This document shows positions 36,260 to 44,962 of a stretch of DNA of 64,000 nucleotides, one piece after another. Source of the stretch: DATFVA01 sp963832715. Its GTDB lineage: Bacteria; Bacteroidota; Ignavibacteria; Ignavibacteriales; Ignavibacteriaceae. The stretch is taken from positions 62,001 to 126,000 of the forward strand of contig CAWHVB010000008.1 of NCBI GenBank assembly GCA_963832715.1, given 5' to 3'. Made by a program: the position numbers and the translations under genes. The stretch's first letter is position 1. Each line of letters starts with the position of its first letter. The notes beneath the pieces are model-generated. The model was not told the origin of the DNA. It made no database searches and saw only the letters and a list, made by a program, of their open reading frames with translations.

Positions 36260-37033
36260 ATGGAAACTTTAGAAGCAATTGATGGAATGGAAATAGTTTA
36301 TCAGAAACCATCCACTTTAACAGATACGGTTTTTCACTACTGCCCCGGATGCGGACACAGTGTTGTGCACAGACTGCTTATGGAAGTCGTGGAAGAATTA
36401 GGAATTCAGGATAAGACGATCGGTGTTGCTCCTGTCGGATGCTCTGTTTTTGCGTACCATTATCTCGATATCGATATGCAGGAAGCTGCTCACGGCCGCG
36501 CTAGCGCAGTTGCAACCGGCATTAAAAGAATGCTTCCCGATAAATATGTATTCTCATACCAGGGAGACGGTGACCTTGCTGCAATTGGTACCGCAGAAAC
36601 GATCCATACGATTAACCGCGGTGAGAATCTTATGATGATCTTCATAAACAATGCAATTTATGGAATGACGGGCGGACAGATGGCTCCTACATCCCTCCTG
36701 GGAATGATGACATCAACCACACCATACGGCAGGGATAAGGATCTGATCGGTTATCCTTTAAGAATAACCGAAATGATATCTGCTCTTCCCGGTGCATATT
36801 ATGTTACCCGGCAGGCAGTGCATACTCCTAATGCTGTACGTAAACTGAAGAAAGCAATCACCAAAGGATTCCAGTACCAGGAGTTGAATAAAGGAACAAG
36901 CTTTATTGAGGTTGTATCCAATTGTCCTTCCGGCTGGAAGATGACTCCTGTTGAAACAATCAAGTTCCTTGAGAATGATATGTTTCCCCAGTACCCGCTT
37001 GGTGATATTAAAGTACCGCAGGCTGAGAAATAA
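36260..37033 (+). CDS. 2-oxoacid:ferredoxin oxidoreductase, beta subunit
   Basis: 257 residues. Thiamine diphosphate motif: YQGDGDLAAIGTAETIHTINRG followed by NNAIYGMTGGQMAPTS. The N-terminal FHYCPGCGHSVVHRL carries conserved Cys. It sits 11 bases after the alpha subunit and forms the ThDP-binding half of the active site. Confidence 0.88.
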   Translation: METLEAIDGMEIVYQKPSTLTDTVFHYCPGCGHSVVHRLLMEVVEELGIQDKTIGVAPVGCSVFAYHYLDIDMQEAAHGRASAVATGIKRMLPDKYVFSYQGDGDLAAIGTAETIHTINRGENLMMIFINNAIYGMTGGQMAPTSLLGMMTSTTPYGRDKDLIGYPLRITEMISALPGAYYVTRQAVHTPNAVRKLKKAITKGFQYQELNKGTSFIEVVSNCPSGWKMTPVETIKFLENDMFPQYPLGDIKVPQAEK

Positions 37034-37071
37034 TTAAGAATTTTATATGATGAATATTAAAGGTTATTAAA

Positions 37072-37638
37072 ATGCAGAAAGCCCAGGAAATAATTTTTGC
37101 AGGTTTCGGAGGACAGGGAATCCTTTCGATGGGACAAATTATCGCTTACTCTGCGATGATTGAAAATAAAGAAGTAAGCTGGATGCCTTCTTATGGTCCT
37201 GAAATGAGAGGCGGAACCGCAAACTGTACAGTAATTGTAAGTGATACAAGGATCAGTTCACCCATTCTATCCAGGTTCGATTCGGCTGTTGTATTGAATC
37301 AGCCCTCTCTCGATAAATTTGAAGAAACACTCAAACCCGGCGGATTCCTGCTTTATGAGCAGTCGGGTATTATAAATCCCCCGACAAGAACTGATATCGA
37401 AATATTGAGTCTGCCTGCTATCGAAGAAGCAACAAAAAAGCTGAACAAAAGACAGGTGGCAAATATGATCCTTGTAGGTGCTTTCCTTGAAAGACGCCCA
37501 ATCGTTAAGATGGAAAATATTCTCAAGGCACTGAAGAAGGTCCTGCCTGAAAGGCATCATCATTTAATTCCCCTGAATGAACAGGCCCTGATGCTCGGAA
37601 AGAAATTCGCTCAGGAAGCTGAGCACGTTGGTGTTTAA
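37072..37638 (+). CDS. 2-oxoacid:ferredoxin oxidoreductase, gamma subunit
   Basis: 188 residues with the gamma-domain signature FAGFGGQGILSMGQIIAYSAM, then WMPSYGPEMRGGTANCTVI and SRFDSAVVLNQPSLDKFE. Fourth structural gene of the operon. It ends with a conserved-looking RQVANMILVGAFLE segment. Confidence 0.88.
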   Translation: MQKAQEIIFAGFGGQGILSMGQIIAYSAMIENKEVSWMPSYGPEMRGGTANCTVIVSDTRISSPILSRFDSAVVLNQPSLDKFEETLKPGGFLLYEQSGIINPPTRTDIEILSLPAIEEATKKLNKRQVANMILVGAFLERRPIVKMENILKALKKVLPERHHHLIPLNEQALMLGKKFAQEAEHVGV

Positions 37639-37666
37639 TAAATAATATTCCAGGATGAGGTAAAAG

Positions 37667-37936
37667 ATGGTAGAAAATGAATTGAAATGCGGACACGCCT
37701 GCAGAAATACATGCGCTATGCTGAATGAAGCACTTCGTAAGGAAACCTCAAGTGTACGTTTTTACGAGGGGATTCTGGATGAATGTAATATGCCGGAAGT
37801 CAGGAGTTTTGTAACAGACCTTGTTGAAGAAAAGCGTGAAGCAGTTCTGAGGATAATTCAGAAACTGAACGAGATCCATGTAAGAGCCCAGGCAATGGAT
37901 GGCGTGGCTTCAAGCTTTAATAATATAGACGGGTAG
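37667..37936 (+). CDS. Small helical protein, ferritin-like pattern, in the oxidoreductase operon
   Basis: 89 residues, 28 bases after the gamma subunit and probably co-transcribed. The N-terminus has three Cys (LKCGHACRNTCAML). The rest is two long amphipathic helices: NEALRKETSSVRFYEGILDEC and VRSFVTDLVEEKREAVLRIIQKL. The acidic spacing recalls half-rubrerythrin or ferritin-like proteins, but the ExxH metal motif is not complete. I do not recognise a named family. Confidence 0.6.
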   Translation: MVENELKCGHACRNTCAMLNEALRKETSSVRFYEGILDECNMPEVRSFVTDLVEEKREAVLRIIQKLNEIHVRAQAMDGVASSFNNIDG

Positions 37937-39452
37937 CAGAGTTCAGGTTACATCCTGAGATAAACCGGCGTCTCCGAATTTATTCTTCCGGATATCATCC
38001 CGTCTCACAAAATTGATCCGTCATTAATTTGCAGAACCCTGTGCCCCGCACAGGGTTTCCGCCTTTAAAACCAAACGAAAGCCCCTCACCCCTCATTACC
38101 CAACAGCCTAATGACAATTGAATGTTGAGTCCGGTTCCTCCGAATAGCGCTAAGCGGGCACACCTGTAAAGCGCCTGTCCCGCTTCCGCAGCGGGAAAAC
38201 GCTGTTTCGCTTCTGTAGCGGGAAAACGCTGTCCCGAGCAGCTTGTCCACCTTAGGCGCGAACTTGCCCTCGGATCCCAAAAGAATTCTCATTAATTAAC
38301 AGCCTTGCGGAATCTCATTAACCAACGAGCTTTAGCCGTTGGTCCATAGAGTATACGAAAAGAACCCCTAACGGTTTCAACCCTTTCCCCCTTTCAAAAT
38401 ACCAACTGCGCGTTGAGTCCGGCGATTCTTGCAAATCGGATAAGCGGGCACATGTAAAGCGCCTGTCCCTTACGAAAACCCAAAACAAGCGAAACGCTGT
38501 TTCGCTTAATAAAAGGAGTACAAAGTGACAATTTAACGCCCTATATATCGGGTGTGTATTATCCTACTCCCTCAGCCATCACCATAACAACCATAAACCG
38601 AGTCGGCGATTCATGCGAATAGTGATAAGTAGACACCTGTAAAGCGCCTGTCCCGCTTCTACAGCGGGAAAACGCTGTTCCTGCCTCGCCGATACGCAGA
38701 TCGCTTAATTAAAATGATTACATAATGAATATTGAGTCCGATTCCTTGCAGACGAAATCCAGCTCTTCCAGAACCACCGAGTGACAACTGAATGACAATC
38801 AAATAAGAGTTGAAAGGAGATTGCCCCCTCAAAAGGGAAATTATCGAAGAGATATAAGTATAGCTGTATGATCGTTTTCAAAGACCAACAGCTTGGGATT
38901 CTCAATAACCAACGGGCTTTAGCCGTTGGTCCATAGAGCATACGAAAAGAACCCCATAACGGTTTCAACCGTTTCCCCCTTTCAAAATACCAACTAAATG
39001 TTGAGTCCAGCGATTCTTGCAAATTGGATAAGCGGGCACACATGTAAAGCGCCTGTCCCGCTTCTGCAGCGGGACTCTCATGTAAAGCGCCTGTCCCGCT
39101 TCTGCAGCGGGAAAACGCTGTTTCGCTTAATAAAAGGAGTACAAAGTGACAATTTAACGCCCAATATATCGGGTGTGTATTATCCTTCTCCCTCAGCCAG
39201 CACAATAACAACCTTTAGTTGAGTCAGACGATTCATGCGAATAGTGATAAGCAGGCACGTGTAAAGCAGCTTGTCCCGACGGCTAGTCGGGGCCTGTCCC
39301 GCTTCCATAGCGGGAAAACACTGTTCCTGTCTCGCCGATAGGCGGATCGCTTAAATGAAATTGGCAATTGAATGTTGAGTCCGGTTCCTCCGGACGAAAT
39401 CCGGCTCTGCCGGAACTATAGAGTGACCATGTATATCCGGCCACTCAACCTC
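37937..39452. repeat. Mosaic of short palindromic repeats, right of the oxidoreductase operon
   Basis: 1.5 kb of the same modules as at 33577-34872. GAGTCCGG-type starts occur near 38123, 38412, 38600, 39000, 39222 and 39371. GCGGGAAAACGCTGTTTCGCTT hairpins, the CCAACGGGCTTTAGCCGTTGG palindrome (about 38320 and 38910), AACGGTTTCAACCGTT, and two copies of the AAAAGGAGTACAAAGTGAC module (near 38511 and 39131) are present. I see no credible gene. ORFs of up to 168 codons run through the repeats but have no protein-like composition. Confidence 0.8.
38035..38057 (+). terminator. Hairpin after the oxidoreductase operon
   Basis: Ten-base perfect stem AACCCTGTGC / GCACAGGGTT with a 3-base loop, about 100 bases after the last gene. 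The T-run is short, so termination is only likely. Confidence 0.5.
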
Positions 39453-39758
39453 TCAATACCTACCAGTTCTACTTCCAAAGCTGCTGAAAGAACCCCGGCC
39501 TCTGCCGGCTGAACTCTTATTATCTTTTGACCGGGCCTCATTAACCGTAATGGTTTTACCCTTGAGGTCTTTTTTATCGAGCTGTTTAATAGCTTCTTCA
39601 GGTTTTCCCGTCATCTCCACAAAGCCGAAGCCTTTGGAAATGCCGGTGTAAGGATCCTTCAGTATCTTGACCCTTGAGATGTTTCCGTAAACGGAAAACA
39701 ATTTTGTGAGATCTTCTTCATTAACCTGTGAAGAAAGATTTCCTATGTAAATGTTCAT
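39453..39758 (-). CDS. RRM-domain RNA-binding protein (copy 1)
   Basis: 101 residues: one RNA recognition motif with RNP2 (MNIYIGNLSSQV) and RNP1 (SKGFGFVEM), then a short Gly/Ser/Arg tail (GRGRGSFSSFGSRTGRY). Such proteins are bacterial single-RRM proteins that bind RNA, sometimes cold-induced. Paralogue of 41947-42252. The leader upstream of its ATG (39855-39951) resembles that of the paralogue. Confidence 0.9.
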   Translation of the reverse strand: MNIYIGNLSSQVNEEDLTKLFSVYGNISRVKILKDPYTGISKGFGFVEMTGKPEEAIKQLDKKDLKGKTITVNEARSKDNKSSAGRGRGSFSSFGSRTGRY

Positions 39759-39856
39759 ATTTATCCTGTTGTATGTTCTTCCGGAATACTAAAATGGATT
39801 ACCCGAGATCAGCAGGCGGAAAAGAAATTATGATTTATTAAAGATTCAGAAATAGA

Positions 39857-39951
39857 TTAAAAAGGGGGTTCTTAAATCGAAGCAGTGAAGCTTTATTTTG
39901 TTCCTTTTAACTCTTTCTTATTTACTATTATCGGAAACTAATGTTCCATTA
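39857..39951 (-). promoter_or_regulatory. Shared 5' leader of RRM copy 1
   Basis: On the mRNA strand the order is TAATGGAAC, an A-rich GTTAAAAGG stretch, AAAGCTTCA, TTAAGAACC and CCCCTTTTTAA. The same blocks in the same order precede RRM copy 2 at 42381-42468. The rest of the 39759-40073 gap holds no gene. Confidence 0.5.
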
Positions 39952-40073
39952 TTTAATGAAATAAAATATCTACAATTTTTCAATAATCCAAGGATGCCGG
40001 GCATAAGAGGTATATTTCATCACGCCGGGCCTTAAAAAATTCAGATCAAAAAAGCGTGAAATCCGCGGACTTT

Positions 40074-41897
40074 TCAGCTATATACACCGGGAATTATCTT
40101 TTTCTCAATCATATCCGAAATCAGGTTTTCAAGCTTTTCTTCAAGACGGCTTAAATCGTATTCCGGTCTCACTTTAATATCGAATAGTTTTCCTGCAGCC
40201 TCTGAAAACAGCGTTTTATAATACGCGATGCCGTCTGTAATGTTGCTGATAAAAGTTGTGAAATACTTAACCTGGTTTTTTGAAAGAGGAAACTCGGCTG
40301 CGGCTGCTTTTTCCTCCAGGTATGTCAGGTACAGTCTCAGCTCCTTCATAAACATATTCGGACGGTCGTTCCTTATTATCAGGTTCAGCCTTCCGTAGAT
40401 ATGGTTTACCATCTCGCTTAATTTCGCAATGGATGAGAAATAAGCAAGGTTAGGACCGGGACATACAGAAGTTCCAACCCCGTCAACTTTTTCCGCCTTC
40501 TTGTTCATCTCAAGTACAGGCATCGCTAGTCCCAGGCATAAACAGGTTTTCTCTATAATTTTATCGTACGCTTTGCTTTTTAATACATCGCTTAAAGAAG
40601 AACTATTTAACTGTGCTATTTTCTGCGTCTGGTATTTTATCGAAGCTGTACATATCGGTTTATCGCTGAATTCCATATCTGAAATTAATAGCTTTTTGGG
40701 ACAGGCACTCCCGGGTTTCCCCTGCGCTGCTTTCTCTTCCTTCTCAACATCTTTCGTATTACCTCTCAGACAGTTAAACGGAACTCCGAGGGGAGAAGTA
40801 TTGCTCAGGTAAAGGTCACCCTCTTCGGCGCTGCTTAGAAGAGCCAGCGTTTTCTGATCAACATTTGTAACTTCAGGAACAAGCAGGAAGGGAGTTCCCC
40901 AGCCTACAGAATCCACCTGGTAGTAATCCAGAAGAAAATTATTTTCTTCAGCTGTGCCTACGCCGCCCTGTGCGGTGATCCTCAGCTCCGGAGGTACTTT
41001 GCCGAAAGGAATATTTTTTCGCGTCAGCGCTTCAGAAAGCACTGTGTAAAGTTCAGCGATAAGAGATGCACGGTTGTTTTTGAATTCCTCAAGTATTGGT
41101 CCCATTAAATAACCATCGGTAGCAAAAGCATGACCTCCGCAGTTGAGACCCGACTCAATCCTGAACTCTGAAACCCATAGTCCTTTTTTTGCCAGGAACT
41201 TTCCCTGTATAAGTGCTGAACGGTAGTCGCTCACTTTAAGGATAATCTTTTTTGTAAGTTCGCCGTTTATGTCCGGCAGGAAATCCGGAAATTTTTCGAA
41301 GTAGCTGTAGAGCCTCGGGTTCATACCCGCAGAGAGAACTACCGATGAACTCAGACTGCTTTCGGCAAACCCGCGAAGCGAGGCGTGCGCATCATTAAAT
41401 TCAACAGGAAGCTGTCCTGATTCATCAAAATTAGCCTTATCCACTTTTGTCATAATATTAACATCAATACTGCCGCAGTGCATGAGACTGTCGAGTATAC
41501 CCTCTACATCACCCGCGTCAAGCGTCCCGGCCTTAAATTCCCGCAGGTACTGCTTTAATTCCGAACTATCAGGCAGAAGAGAATAGTATTTCTCAAGCTC
41601 GGGACCCTTCCCAAGTATTTCGGATTTCAGAGCAGTAAAATTCCTCATTACCAGTTGATTTATAAGGTTCAGGTAAAGAGTAATTCTTGCCGCCCTGTAA
41701 TCAGGTTCTTTTATAGAAACAGGAACGTAAGGGATGTCATTAAGACGGGAATGTATCTCCCTCATTTTTTCAATGAGGTCATCATCTACAATTGAGATGA
41801 CTGAATCTATTCCATAGTGTGCAACTTTTAAAGGAGCGTCGACAGTGAAGGCGAGTCCCATTACAGGGATATGGAAATTATGGGTATTTTTAATCAT
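40074..41897 (-). CDS. Large protein with a nitronate-monooxygenase-like TIM-barrel pattern
   Basis: 607 residues from ATG 41897 (MIKNTHNFHIPVMGLAFTVD). A longer frame upstream runs into the RRM gene and was not used. The middle resembles FMN-dependent TIM-barrel enzymes: GLNCGGHAFATDGYLMGPIL (like the NMO AGGH segment) and LRITAQGGVGTAEENNFLLDYYQVDSVGWGTPFLL (like the phosphate-binding GGIG...GTxFL region). The C-terminal third has several Cys (SACPKK, PICTAS, TCLCLG, VCPGPN), possibly metal or cluster ligands. It lies 49 bases after RRM copy 2 in the same direction. The flavin fold is inference; function unknown. Confidence 0.55.
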   Translation of the reverse strand: MIKNTHNFHIPVMGLAFTVDAPLKVAHYGIDSVISIVDDDLIEKMREIHSRLNDIPYVPVSIKEPDYRAARITLYLNLINQLVMRNFTALKSEILGKGPELEKYYSLLPDSSELKQYLREFKAGTLDAGDVEGILDSLMHCGSIDVNIMTKVDKANFDESGQLPVEFNDAHASLRGFAESSLSSSVVLSAGMNPRLYSYFEKFPDFLPDINGELTKKIILKVSDYRSALIQGKFLAKKGLWVSEFRIESGLNCGGHAFATDGYLMGPILEEFKNNRASLIAELYTVLSEALTRKNIPFGKVPPELRITAQGGVGTAEENNFLLDYYQVDSVGWGTPFLLVPEVTNVDQKTLALLSSAEEGDLYLSNTSPLGVPFNCLRGNTKDVEKEEKAAQGKPGSACPKKLLISDMEFSDKPICTASIKYQTQKIAQLNSSSLSDVLKSKAYDKIIEKTCLCLGLAMPVLEMNKKAEKVDGVGTSVCPGPNLAYFSSIAKLSEMVNHIYGRLNLIIRNDRPNMFMKELRLYLTYLEEKAAAAEFPLSKNQVKYFTTFISNITDGIAYYKTLFSEAAGKLFDIKVRPEYDLSRLEEKLENLISDMIEKKIIPGVYS

Positions 41898-41946
41898 AGT
41901 GTCTCTTAAAATGGAATAATGGTCAGGACATAAATTACCTGGTATT

Positions 41947-42252
41947 TTACCATTTTCCCGAACGGCCGTTGCCTGAACCGCTGAAACCGCCGCGGTCTCT
42001 TCCTCCGCCTCCGCCGGTCTTCGGGCGTGCTTCGTTAACAACGATGTTTTTACCCTTTAAGTCTTTTGAATTAAGCTCTTTCAGGGCAGTTTCAGGATCA
42101 CCCGTCATCTCAATGAATCCGAATCCCTTTGAAACTCCCGTATACATGTCTTTTATAACTTTAGTACTGGTAACATTACCGTACAGGGAAAATAAATTCT
42201 TTAAATCTTCTTCCGTAACTGAACTTGAAAGGTTGCCTACATAAATGTTCAT
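41947..42252 (-). CDS. RRM-domain RNA-binding protein (copy 2)
   Basis: 101 residues, close paralogue of copy 1: RNP2 MNIYVGNLSSSV, RNP1 SKGFGFIEM, and a Gly-rich tail (GGGGGRDRGGFSGSGNGRSG). Probably transcribed with the downstream TIM-barrel gene. Its leader shares blocks with that of copy 1. Confidence 0.9.
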   Translation of the reverse strand: MNIYVGNLSSSVTEEDLKNLFSLYGNVTSTKVIKDMYTGVSKGFGFIEMTGDPETALKELNSKDLKGKNIVVNEARPKTGGGGGRDRGGFSGSGNGRSGKW

Positions 42253-42380
42253 ACACTTTTCCTTATGGTTTGTCTGCTTCTATCGTACAGAAATAAAATT
42301 GATCATACTGAATAGACGGAAAGCTGTTGTTAAATTGGATTATAAAATTGAAGAAATATATTAAAAAGGGAAACTATTTA

Positions 42381-42468
42381 TTAAAAAGGGGTACTCTTAA
42401 GGCTAGTTCAGCTTTTTTATTTTTCTTTTAACTTCTCTTAAATAGTTGGTTAACTATAAGTTCCATTA
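42381..42468 (-). promoter_or_regulatory. Shared 5' leader of RRM copy 2
   Basis: Contains TAATGGAAC, GTTAAAAGA, AAAGCTGAAC, TTAAGAGTA and CCCCTTTTTAA in the same order as upstream of copy 1. A second CCCTTTTTAAT follows at 42358-42370. The rest of the 42253-42609 gap holds no gene. Confidence 0.5.
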
Positions 42469-42609
42469 TTACACAACCAAAATAACCACAATAAATTATT
42501 ATTCCAAGAGAAAAATAGACGTACGGGCTTTTCTCCCATAGCTGCCCCTGCGTCCCGCACCATTGATTATATTAACAAAATACATAACTGCTCCCTTTAT
42601 ATATTAAAA

Positions 42610-42631
42610 AAGCCTGAATTAATTCAGGCTT
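42610..42631 (-). terminator. Hairpin terminator
   Basis: A perfect palindrome AAGCCTGAATT / AATTCAGGCTT, followed on the minus strand by T6. Below the tRNA terminator; bases 42634-42726 between them hold tRNA-3'-end-like sequence (TTAGTAGCGGGGGC) but no complete gene. Confidence 0.6.
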
Positions 42632-42727
42632 TTCTTAGTAGCGGGGGCCCCGCCTTCACACATTAAAAACAAATTTGGGCGGGGTAAACAGGACACAACT
42701 TCTTTCCGGTTACTATTAAACAAAAAA

Positions 42728-42760
42728 AATCCCCACCAAAAAGGTGCGGATTTTTTTTTT
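42728..42760 (-). terminator. Terminator of the initiator tRNA
   Basis: Stem AATCCGCACC / GGTGGGGATT (one mismatch) with an A5/T5 loop, next to T8 on the minus strand. It starts a few bases after the tRNA 3' end. Confidence 0.75.
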
Positions 42761-42764
42761 TTAG

Positions 42765-42837
<73 letters not shown>

Positions 42838-42988
42838 ATGTAATATTTGTTTCTTTGTCAGGTTATGAGCCCGACGAGCTACTCCCGACTTTTGGTCGGG
42901 ACTCCACCCCGCGATATAATATTTGTTTCTTTGTCAGGTTATAAGCCCGACGAGCTACTCCCGACTTTGGTCGGGACTCCATCCCGCG
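42838..42988 (-). repeat. Two tandem copies of the tRNA-fMet 5' half
   Basis: The tRNA 5' end (CCCCGCG on plus) recurs at 42907-42913 and, as TCCCGCG, at 42982-42988, at 75-76-base steps. Each copy keeps the acceptor 5' strand and the D-arm-to-anticodon region (GGTTATGAGCCCGACGAGCTAC). The D loop is replaced by a hairpin insert (TCCCGACTTTTGGTCGGGA) and the 3' half by TTTGTTTCTTTGTCA. They cannot fold as tRNAs. Confidence 0.85.
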
Positions 42989-43256
42989 ATATAAATTTTG
43001 GATTACAAATATAGCTATTAGCCTGCGTGTTTCCAAATTTTGTAAATTCTGTGTTGCTTTGAGCAAAATTGAAGCAATAAATGCAGGCTCCTCTCGGTAG
43101 GTCAGGAACTTGGACAGCATTTATCGGTTATCCCGCTCTAAATTTTGGATATGTTCGGTCGGGAGAGCTCTCCGTTCTTGTGGCTTCCGCCATGAGGTGG
43201 ATTAAAAAGAAAAACTATACACAAGCTTTAATTTTAATTAAAACTGAAACGGGGCA

Positions 43257-43490
43257 CCCTCCGTATACATCATCCAAAGCAAAGAAAGTTTAATTTATGT
43301 TGGTTCACCTACAGATATAATAAACGCCTATTTTAGCATAACCATAAATTAGCAGGTTGGACTAAAAGAGGTAATGATTGGAAAATCATACACCTTGAAG
43401 AATACGCCACACTATCGGAAGCGGGGAGAGTGATATGTGGTATAAAACAGGAGTTGGCAGAGAAGCAATAAAGAAAATAATAAGCTCGAC
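43257..43490 (+). pseudogene. GIY-YIG endonuclease remnant
   Basis: Fragments in three frames spell a small GIY-YIG (UPF0213-like) protein: SVYIIQSKESLIYVGSPTDI, then KLAGWTKRGNDWKIIHLEEYATLSEAGR, then GREAIKKIIS. Frameshifts near 43330 and 43445 and an internal TAG break it. The GIY motif is degenerate (VYI...IYVG). In relatives such genes often sit next to tRNA genes. The upstream 43001-43256 holds an open frame without recognisable protein. Confidence 0.65.
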
Positions 43491-43562
43491 GGACTCATAA
43501 TCTACCGAGGCGGCGGATTATAGGTTCAAATCCGCAAGGGCGGACTGCCCCGTCACTAAGAA
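43489..43562 (+). other. tRNA-like remnant
   Basis: Contains GGACTCATAATC, like a CAT anticodon loop, and a T-arm-like GCGGAT ... GGTTCAAATCCGC. The anticodon stem is not paired and spacing is wrong, so it is not a working tRNA. Its last part, GCGGACTGCCC, recurs at 45212. The rest of 43563-43831 is AT-rich and empty. Confidence 0.4.
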
Positions 43563-43831
43563 AGACCTGAAATTAAACATTTTGTATTTTTCCATTTTAA
43601 AGGGGGAACCAGATTTGATTACTCGAATTTGAGGGAAAGTGATCAAACAGTAATCAAATTAAGTAACCTCATTTCTTCTAAGAAATGAAACCACTTTATA
43701 TTAAATTGATTATTGACGGAAGTAATCAATCTGAATATCTCAATAATTAAAAGAGTTTAAATTGTGAATAAAAATGTTAATAATAACTAATTTAAATTCT
43801 AAAATATGGTTTGACAGACAATCTATTACTG

Positions 43832-44836
43832 TTAAGGATTTAGTTTAACAATATATCTTATTGGGGAAAAAACATCTCTAAGAATTAACTTATCTAATAT
43901 AGGATCGAATTTATTTTCCTCTTTTAGAGTGAAATATACGAAAGCTCCTTTTTTAATCCTTTTAGGAGGAGTAGCAATTTTAGTTCCTGGAAGCGATATG
44001 ATTTTTTCTGGGAATATTCGAAAAAGTGCTCCTTTAAAATCCTTATTAAGTGTAGGATTAATATTCTTTTCAAAAGAAGCTACAATATATAATTGATTTT
44101 TAAAAACACCATGAGAATACAAATTACTATATATACAATTACTTAGAAAATAATTGATTTCATCTTTAATATTATTATAAGGTATTTTTGTATCCTCAAC
44201 AGAGTCAAGAAATTTTTTAGCTAATACACTAGTTGCTCCATTTATAAACATTTGAGAATTCCCAAATAACTGTTCTCCTTTTACAACCAAACTCAATATT
44301 GCTTTTGATATTTCAGCATTTGATTCAATACCGATTATTTTAAGTAACTTTGCTCTAAGTATATCCCATTTAACAGTGCATTCTTTAAAACCTTTCGTGT
44401 CATTTTGAGCAAAAACCTCAATGCTATGTTGTTCTATCTGATGTTTATTATATTTAAGTTCATGAATATGTTCGGAGATATAAGTTTTAACATAAGGAAG
44501 AATATCAATTCTAAGCTCTTTTAGCAAATTATTTCTTGTTTTATAGGGATAATGCCTAATGAATTCATCAATCGAATAATATTTTACGGAAAGATCTTTT
44601 TGAGTTTTAATTTCAACTTTATTACTCTTTATTAAACCTGCGAAAGCTCTACAACAGCTTTTATAGAAACTATTATTTAATTCACCTCCAAAATAATATT
44701 GTGAAACAGAACTCTTTTTTAATATTTTTTTCTGTTCTGCAAGTGCCCAGATCACTTCGTTTTGAGAGAGGGGAAATGATGCGTTTTTTAGAAAAGAAAT
44801 TATATCCTGCTGTATACTGCCAAAACCCCTTGACAT
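43832..44836 (-). CDS. Hypothetical protein with N-terminal winged-helix-like region
   Basis: 334 residues, intact, AT-rich codon use. Residues 8-80 (QQDIISFLKNASFPLSQNEVIWALAEQKK ... FAGLIKSNKVEIKTQ) have the helix pattern of a winged-helix DNA-binding domain. The remainder is helical with a C-terminal beta-rich section (YIVASFEKNINPTL, GAFVYFTLKEENKF). It follows the six-gene defence-like operon in the same direction after 443 bases and may be its regulator or an accessory gene. No family recognised. Confidence 0.6.
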   Translation of the reverse strand: MSRGFGSIQQDIISFLKNASFPLSQNEVIWALAEQKKILKKSSVSQYYFGGELNNSFYKSCCRAFAGLIKSNKVEIKTQKDLSVKYYSIDEFIRHYPYKTRNNLLKELRIDILPYVKTYISEHIHELKYNKHQIEQHSIEVFAQNDTKGFKECTVKWDILRAKLLKIIGIESNAEISKAILSLVVKGEQLFGNSQMFINGATSVLAKKFLDSVEDTKIPYNNIKDEINYFLSNCIYSNLYSHGVFKNQLYIVASFEKNINPTLNKDFKGALFRIFPEKIISLPGTKIATPPKRIKKGAFVYFTLKEENKFDPILDKLILRDVFSPIRYIVKLNP

Positions 44837-44875
44837 TTTAAGTGTTGAATTCTCTTCGATAAGAATATTCTACGG

Positions 44876-44962
44876 TTAACATTTTTTTAAAGCGGGTATC
44901 AGGGCAGTTATTAGAGAAATTACCCCTGTAAAAAATGCTATATATGTAATAATATCGTCCAT
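44876..44962 (-). CDS. 28-residue hydrophobic peptide
   Basis: MDDIITYIAFFTGVISLITALIPALKKC: one membrane helix between acidic and basic ends. An AGAAG ribosome site precedes the ATG. It sits in the 443-base gap between the radical SAM gene and the 334-codon gene. Toxin-like small membrane peptides have this form, but nothing proves expression. Confidence 0.35.
   Translation of the reverse strand: MDDIITYIAFFTGVISLITALIPALKKC

Noticed and set aside
38705..39211. 168-codon ORF on the minus strand
   Set aside because: It runs through the repeat mosaic and shares its modules with other ORFs there; no protein-like features.
41898..42041. N-terminal extension of the TIM-barrel gene into the RRM gene
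   Set aside because: It overlaps RRM copy 2 in another frame and has low-complexity sequence; ATG 41897 gives a normal start.
43489..43562. Functional tRNA-Met
   Set aside because: Anticodon stem does not pair, and D and acceptor arms are missing.
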